Assembly: GCA_036399695.1 (NCBI GenBank)
Contig: DASWMP010000232.1
Span: forward strand, 1 to 17,148
Reading direction: 5' to 3'
Source: DASVEE01 sp036399695
Lineage (GTDB): Bacteria > Acidobacteriota > Thermoanaerobaculia > Gp7-AA8
Length of the DNA: 17,148 bases
Part shown: in pieces, positions 17,007 through 17,148 of the stretch
Layout of the letters: every line of letters starts with the position of its first letter
How positions within the stretch are numbered: the first letter of the stretch is position 1
Translations under genes and position numbers: made by a program
Notes under the pieces: generated by a model
Told to the model about the DNA's origin: nothing
Databases searched by the model: none
What the model saw: the letters and a program-made list of their open reading frames with translations, nothing else

Positions 17007-17148
17007 GACGGAGGGTGTCTCAAATCCATAGTCCGCCGAAAAACCATTTTTTTACGGACGTCGACAGCCACGCGGATCGCTTGGACGAGCTCTGGTGAAG
17101 GAGCGGAAGTTGGTTGACGAGCGAGCGAAGTCGCCCAGAGGCGGGTGA
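17007..17148. other. Window end, no gene recognised
   Basis: It contains a weak GTCCG/CGGAC stem (17031-17035/17055-17059) with T7 (17047-17053) in its loop. Short open frames here have no protein-like features. Confidence 0.5.

Noticed and set aside
17095..17148. Short frame ending exactly at the window edge
   Set aside because: Only 17 codons, no ribosome-binding site and no recognisable sequence.

Overview
This GC-rich window carries about fifteen chromosomal housekeeping and accessory genes separated by an unusually dense set of dispersed short repeats. The gene set (PD40/amidohydrolase fusion, GH171 muramidase, very large NtrY-like kinase, bacterial SUFU protein) together with the repeat style suggests Acidobacteriota or a neighbouring phylum. 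That assignment is an inference from familiarity, not from a marker gene. I see no rRNA, tRNA, CRISPR, transposase, phage or plasmid gene.

Layout. 1-3538: a long secreted beta-propeller/amidohydrolase on the minus strand, with an intrinsic terminator and flanked by two copies of a palindromic GCGGTGGC/GCCACCGC repeat. 3636-5144: queA (minus) and a mogA/moaB-type gene (plus) diverge with only 15 bp between their start codons. 5277-6470: a NamZ-type exo-N-acetylmuramidase. 6471-6773: a gene-poor stretch with hairpins and heptamer repeats. 6774-6956: a two-helix membrane miniprotein. 6986-9353, all minus: a frameshifted NmrA-like oxidoreductase, a small integral membrane protein, a GYF-like tail-anchored protein, a bacterial PH-domain protein and a DUF4177-like protein. 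9316-9722: an array of 14 short hairpins followed by further hairpin elements. 9736-10380: a lipoprotein (minus). 10723-12404: a SUFU-domain protein overlapping a RluA-type pseudouridine synthase by 4 nt. 12452-16982: a DUF4783-like secreted protein, then a 1363-residue membrane histidine kinase.

The most unusual content is the repeats. (i) A palindromic element of 7-bp units (GGTTTTT type) occurs once between genes and once inside the histidine-kinase reading frame without breaking it. (ii) Two other heptamer families (TCAATCC and CCCGAGC) sit together after namZ. (iii) A GGAGTGCGGTGGCG repeat begins 10-13 nt after the stop codon of three genes and just beyond the terminator of a fourth. (iv) The 14-unit hairpin array shows a paired base change in one unit. 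It reads open in all frames and abuts, or has replaced, the start of the DUF4177-like gene.

Most genes are functionally unrelated. The clear couplings are SUFU-RluA (GTGA overlap), membrane protein-oxidoreductase (TGATG overlap) and DUF4783-kinase (7-bp gap).
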